Both the position numbers and the translations under genes were made by a program. A stretch of 64,000 nucleotides of DNA from Pararhizobium qamdonense (GTDB lineage Bacteria > Pseudomonadota > Alphaproteobacteria > Rhizobiales > Rhizobiaceae): positions 2,420,001-2,484,000 of the forward strand of contig NZ_CP119566.1 in assembly GCF_029277445.1 (NCBI RefSeq), given 5' to 3'. Positions 61,158 to 64,000 of the stretch are shown here, piece after piece (position 1 is the first letter of the stretch; every line of letters starts with the position of its first letter). A model generated the notes under the pieces. The model ran no database searches, had not been told where the DNA came from, and worked only from the letters and a program-made list of their open reading frames with translations.

Positions 61158-63710
61158 ATGTCCCTGATCGATCGCTCTTTGCAGCGTCTGCGCATTGTCA
61201 CCAAGGTTTTGCTGTTCGTGGTGCCGCTGGTGGCGCTGATTGCCGGTATCGGCCTTGTCGGATATTTTACCGCAAGCACGCTCAACGGCCATATGACCGT
61301 GACGCGCGAAACGATCAACAATCTCTCCGACTTCCAGTCGCTGCGCAGCGGGCTGCAGAATTTCTCAGACAATCCGACCGAAGAGACACGCGCGACGCTG
61401 GCAAACCGGATCGACGAGCAGGAAAGCGGCATCCGCACGCTCGACGGACTGCTGACGGCGGGCGAAGACAAGGCGAAGGTTCACCCGGTCGTGTCGCTGG
61501 GTGAGGCCATGCGCGGTCAACTAGACAAGCTCTGGTCGATCAAAACCGAGCGCGACGCGGTCACGGCATCGCTTGATGCGGCGCTGGCCGATATGACGGC
61601 GCAGGGCAACACCGCCTTCAAGCAGATCGATATTTTGCGCAAGGAATCCGGCGAAAAGGAATCCTTTGCCAAGGCGCTGCTGTTTGACGCCGCCGCATAC
61701 CAGGGCCTTGCCGAACGCATCAAGAAATTCCGCTTGCCGGTCACCATGGCGATCGCCCCGGATGCCAAGGTGCAGCAGGCAACCACGCTGATGCCGCATC
61801 TTTTGAAGCAGATTACCGAGGCCGAGAAGATCGCCTCCGACAAGGTTTTGTTGAGGATCGCCGAGGTGAAGGCGGATACGAAGGTCATTCAGGATATTCT
61901 GGCCAGCAGCGACGCCAACGACGTCAAGAAGACGCAGCTGAGTTCGGCGCTGATCAAGTTTTCCAAATATGAATCCGACTTTGCCAAGGAAGCCGTGACC
62001 AATTCGGATACGGCCGCCAAGCGCTTCGTCGGCATGGACAGCGAAATCTCTACCTTGAAAACGCTGATCGGCCTGATGAACGAGACCTTCAAGGGCCTCG
62101 ACGACACGCGCCTGCATATCAGCGAACTGCACCGCAAGCTGGATACGGAAAGCCGCGCCAGTGTCATGACCGATATCGCATCCGTGCGCGAAAGCGTGGC
62201 GAAACTGTCGGACCTCGGCGCCAAGAATGCGGCGCTGCGCGATCTCGCCGGCAAGCTTGCGCCATCCCTGACGCAGATCGATACCGGGACAGCCCAGCTG
62301 ATCGATGTCGGCGCCCGCTGGCAGGCGGCAAAAGCTGACGCCGCAGCGCTGGTGGCCGATGCCAGCCAGACCCTCGAGAATTTCGTCAGCAGCGCCCAGG
62401 AGGCCGGCAAGAAGGACAGCCAGCGTTCCGCCGATGTCTCGATCATCGCCATGGTTGCCGGAACGCTGCTTGCCATCGTCGGCGGCCTGATGCTGATCGA
62501 AACGCTGCGCGGCCCGTTGAAGCGCGTGACCGAAACGATGACGCGGCTTGCCAATGGCGATCTTGAGGTTGCCATCGAAGGCCGCAACCGCGGCGACGAA
62601 ATCGGCGACATGGTGCGCTCGGTTGCCGTCTTCCGTGACAATGCGGTCGAAAATGTCCGGCTGGGGCAGGAGGCGGAAGCCGCCCGCACGCTCTCGGCCG
62701 AAGAGGAAGGCCGCCGCCGCAAGGAGCGCGCCCGCATCGAGGCCGATCAGATGGAAGCGCTCACCGCGCTGTCGGACGTGCTGGCCAAGCTTGCCGACGG
62801 CAATCTGGAAGAGGGCATGGCGGAAGATCTTTCCGAAGATTACATCGTCATGGCCCGCACCTATAACAATGCGGTGGACGCGCTGCGCGCGACGCTGATC
62901 GACGTCCGCACGGTGACCGACGAAATCACCAGCGGTACGGGCAACCTTGCGACCTCGGCTGATGACCTCGCGCGCCGCACCGAGCAGCAGGCCGCAGCGC
63001 TGGAGGAAAGCTCGCGCGCCCTTGGCCAGCTGACGGAGATCGTCCGCTCGACGGCGGAAAGCGCGCGCAAGACCACCGTCTCGGTCGATCAGACCCACAG
63101 CTATGCCAAGCATTCCGGCGAAGTCGTCGCCAAGGCGATCGATGCGATGGCGGCGATCAACAAGTCGTCCGACAAGATCTCGACGATCATCGGCGTCATC
63201 GACGAAATTGCGTTCCAGACCAACCTTCTGGCGCTGAATGCCGGGGTCGAGGCGGCGCGGGCCGGCGAGGCGGGCCGCGGCTTTGCCGTCGTTGCCCAGG
63301 AAGTCCGCGAGCTTGCGCAGCGCTGCGCAGGTGCTGCCCGCGAGATCAAGGGGCTGATCTCGGAAAGCTCCGTGCAGGTGCGCGGCGGCGTGGAACTGGT
63401 GCAGGAAACCGGCAATGCGCTCACCGTCATCAACCAGCATATCTCGACCATCCACCAGCTGGTCAGCAACATCGAATCGGCCGCCGCCGATCAGTATCGC
63501 GGCCTCAACGAGGTCAATCAGGCGGTGCGCGAAGTCGAGCTGATCACCCAGCAGAACGCGGCCATGGTCGAGGAAAACACCGCCGAAATCCACGGCCTTC
63601 GCCATCAGGTTGATATTCTCAACGAGAAGATCGAACGCTTCAAGACGGGCACCAGCCGCTCGGTCTCGGGCGGCCGGGTGCAGGGATATGGCCGGAGTTA
63701 CGCTGCGTAA
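61158..63710 (+). CDS. Methyl-accepting chemotaxis protein with long helical sensor domain
   Basis: An 850-residue chemoreceptor. Helix 1 (about 15-38) leads to a long, mainly helical periplasmic domain (about 40-425), with no Cache or 4-helix-bundle signature I can name; it may be of the helical bimodular (HBM) type. Helix 2 (about 428-448) is followed by HAMP (about 449-500), a second HAMP-like segment (LAKLADGNLEEGM), and the signalling domain with [20 protein letters not shown]. The C-terminus has no NWETF tether. It resembles rhizobial receptors that act in general taxis; the ligand is unknown. The MA domain tip is identical to that of the receptor at 25.9 kb. Confidence 0.9.
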   Translation: MSLIDRSLQRLRIVTKVLLFVVPLVALIAGIGLVGYFTASTLNGHMTVTRETINNLSDFQSLRSGLQNFSDNPTEETRATLANRIDEQESGIRTLDGLLTAGEDKAKVHPVVSLGEAMRGQLDKLWSIKTERDAVTASLDAALADMTAQGNTAFKQIDILRKESGEKESFAKALLFDAAAYQGLAERIKKFRLPVTMAIAPDAKVQQATTLMPHLLKQITEAEKIASDKVLLRIAEVKADTKVIQDILASSDANDVKKTQLSSALIKFSKYESDFAKEAVTNSDTAAKRFVGMDSEISTLKTLIGLMNETFKGLDDTRLHISELHRKLDTESRASVMTDIASVRESVAKLSDLGAKNAALRDLAGKLAPSLTQIDTGTAQLIDVGARWQAAKADAAALVADASQTLENFVSSAQEAGKKDSQRSADVSIIAMVAGTLLAIVGGLMLIETLRGPLKRVTETMTRLANGDLEVAIEGRNRGDEIGDMVRSVAVFRDNAVENVRLGQEAEAARTLSAEEEGRRRKERARIEADQMEALTALSDVLAKLADGNLEEGMAEDLSEDYIVMARTYNNAVDALRATLIDVRTVTDEITSGTGNLATSADDLARRTEQQAAALEESSRALGQLTEIVRSTAESARKTTVSVDQTHSYAKHSGEVVAKAIDAMAAINKSSDKISTIIGVIDEIAFQTNLLALNAGVEAARAGEAGRGFAVVAQEVRELAQRCAGAAREIKGLISESSVQVRGGVELVQETGNALTVINQHISTIHQLVSNIESAAADQYRGLNEVNQAVREVELITQQNAAMVEENTAEIHGLRHQVDILNEKIERFKTGTSRSVSGGRVQGYGRSYAA

Positions 63711-63725
63711 CCAGCGTTCCCAACG

Positions 63726-63762
63726 AAAAAGGCCGCCTGATATCATCCAGGCGGCCTTTTTT
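63726..63762. terminator. Bidirectional terminator between chemoreceptor and moaA
   Basis: AAAAAGGCCGCCTG (63726-63739) pairs with CAGGCGGCCTTTTT (63748-63761) with an 8-base loop. A and T tracts on both sides let it serve both convergent genes. Confidence 0.9.
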
Positions 63763-63781
63763 GCGTCCTGTGGGCGACGAA

Positions 63782-64000
63782 TCAGCCGCCCGTAACGCTC
63801 ATATGTCTTGCAACCGCCGGCTTGTTGCGGGTGCGGTCGATGATGAAGTCGTGGCCTTTCGGTTTGCGGGTGATGGCTTCGTCGATGACGGTGGAGAGGT
63901 AGGCGTCGTCTTCGGAGGCTCGTAGCGCCGTGCGCAGGTCGGCGGCGTCGTTCTGGCCGAGGCACATGTACAGTGTGCCAGTGCAGGTAAGGCGGACGCG
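63782..64000 (-). CDS. moaA: GTP 3',8-cyclase MoaA (C-terminal end only)
   Basis: The last 72 residues of MoaA, cut at the window edge. The sequence [18 protein letters not shown] includes one cysteine (MCLG) that matches the C-terminal 4Fe-4S cluster ligands. The end [11 protein letters not shown] carries the essential terminal GG. MoaA starts molybdenum cofactor synthesis by a radical-SAM rearrangement of GTP. With mobAB four kilobases away, the region serves molybdoenzymes. The initiator and first cluster lie outside. Confidence 0.92.
   Translation of the reverse strand, partial: RVRLTCTGTLYMCLGQNDAADLRTALRASEDDAYLSTVIDEAITRKPKGHDFIIDRTRNKPAVARHMSVTGG

Noticed and set aside
61521-63965. 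An 814-codon open frame opposite the second chemoreceptor
   Set aside because: It runs antisense through the receptor gene, through the terminator and into moaA. Its product is low in structure signals and rich in His, Gln and Arg, as expected of a shadow.

Overview
The window looks like a chromosomal segment of a Rhizobiaceae alphaproteobacterium (Rhizobium, Agrobacterium or a close relative). The evidence is high-GC coding sequence, an extended UvrB, DUF982 and DUF1289 proteins, an Usg-like protein, a GT21-type glucosylceramide synthase, an anti-Shine-Dalgarno (cuckoo/CcsR-like) small RNA, EcfG/RpoE2-type promoters (GGAAC-N17-GTT), and rhizobial palindromic repeats. No integrase, transposase, phage gene, rRNA, tRNA or CRISPR array was seen. 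About 67 genes are supported; the first (dctM) and last (moaA) run off the ends.

Layout. 0-4.7 kb: TRAP permeases dctQM, a GH43 glycosidase and a small RcnB-like protein. 4.7-9.3 kb: a zinc-homeostasis cluster with a CobW/COG0523 GTPase, znuA, and divergent znuC-znuB-zur, with Zur-like palindromes before cobW and between znuA and znuC. 9.3-15.8 kb: gamma carbonic anhydrase, two short stress-type genes with EcfG-like promoters flanking a three-hairpin sRNA, dusA, a heptanucleotide array, cspA, a J-domain protein, a periplasmic protein and palindromic repeats. 15.8-27.8 kb: a giant uvrB, MFS and DUF486 transport-like genes, ssuACB sulfonate importer, thioesterase, and a chemoreceptor. 28-32.3 kb: triple-Kazal lipoprotein, EEP phosphatase, VOC protein, extensin-like protein, and a ParE/RHH toxin-antitoxin pair. 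32.7-38.9 kb: an ABC-2 exporter, a second heptanucleotide array, GT21 glycosyltransferase, aspartic protease, DUF1289 protein, cobS and cobT. 39-45 kb: dgkA, ferric iron importer fbpABC and a PleC/DivJ-type histidine kinase. 45-52.4 kb: nuclease, uracil-DNA glycosylase-like protein, Lrp regulator, a second ParD/ParE pair, dehydrogenase, orphan ssuA, GFA protein, methyltransferase, atypical SDR and Usg. 52.5-64 kb: polar amino acid importer, repeat-rich OmpA-family protein, deacetylase, mobB-mobA, EamA transporter, a second chemoreceptor and the end of moaA.

Themes. Metal supply is prominent: zinc (znu/zur/cobW), iron (fbp), cobalamin (cobS/cobT) and molybdenum cofactor (mobAB, moaA). Three importers (ssu, fbp, art) share one architecture, with a perfect GC-rich hairpin between the binding-protein gene and the permease gene, which would lower permease output relative to binding protein. 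The most unusual non-coding features are the anti-SD sRNA between two EcfG-type genes, two heptanucleotide arrays that begin inside stop codons of convergent gene ends and fold back on themselves, and a palindromic repeat translated in frame within the UvrB tail.
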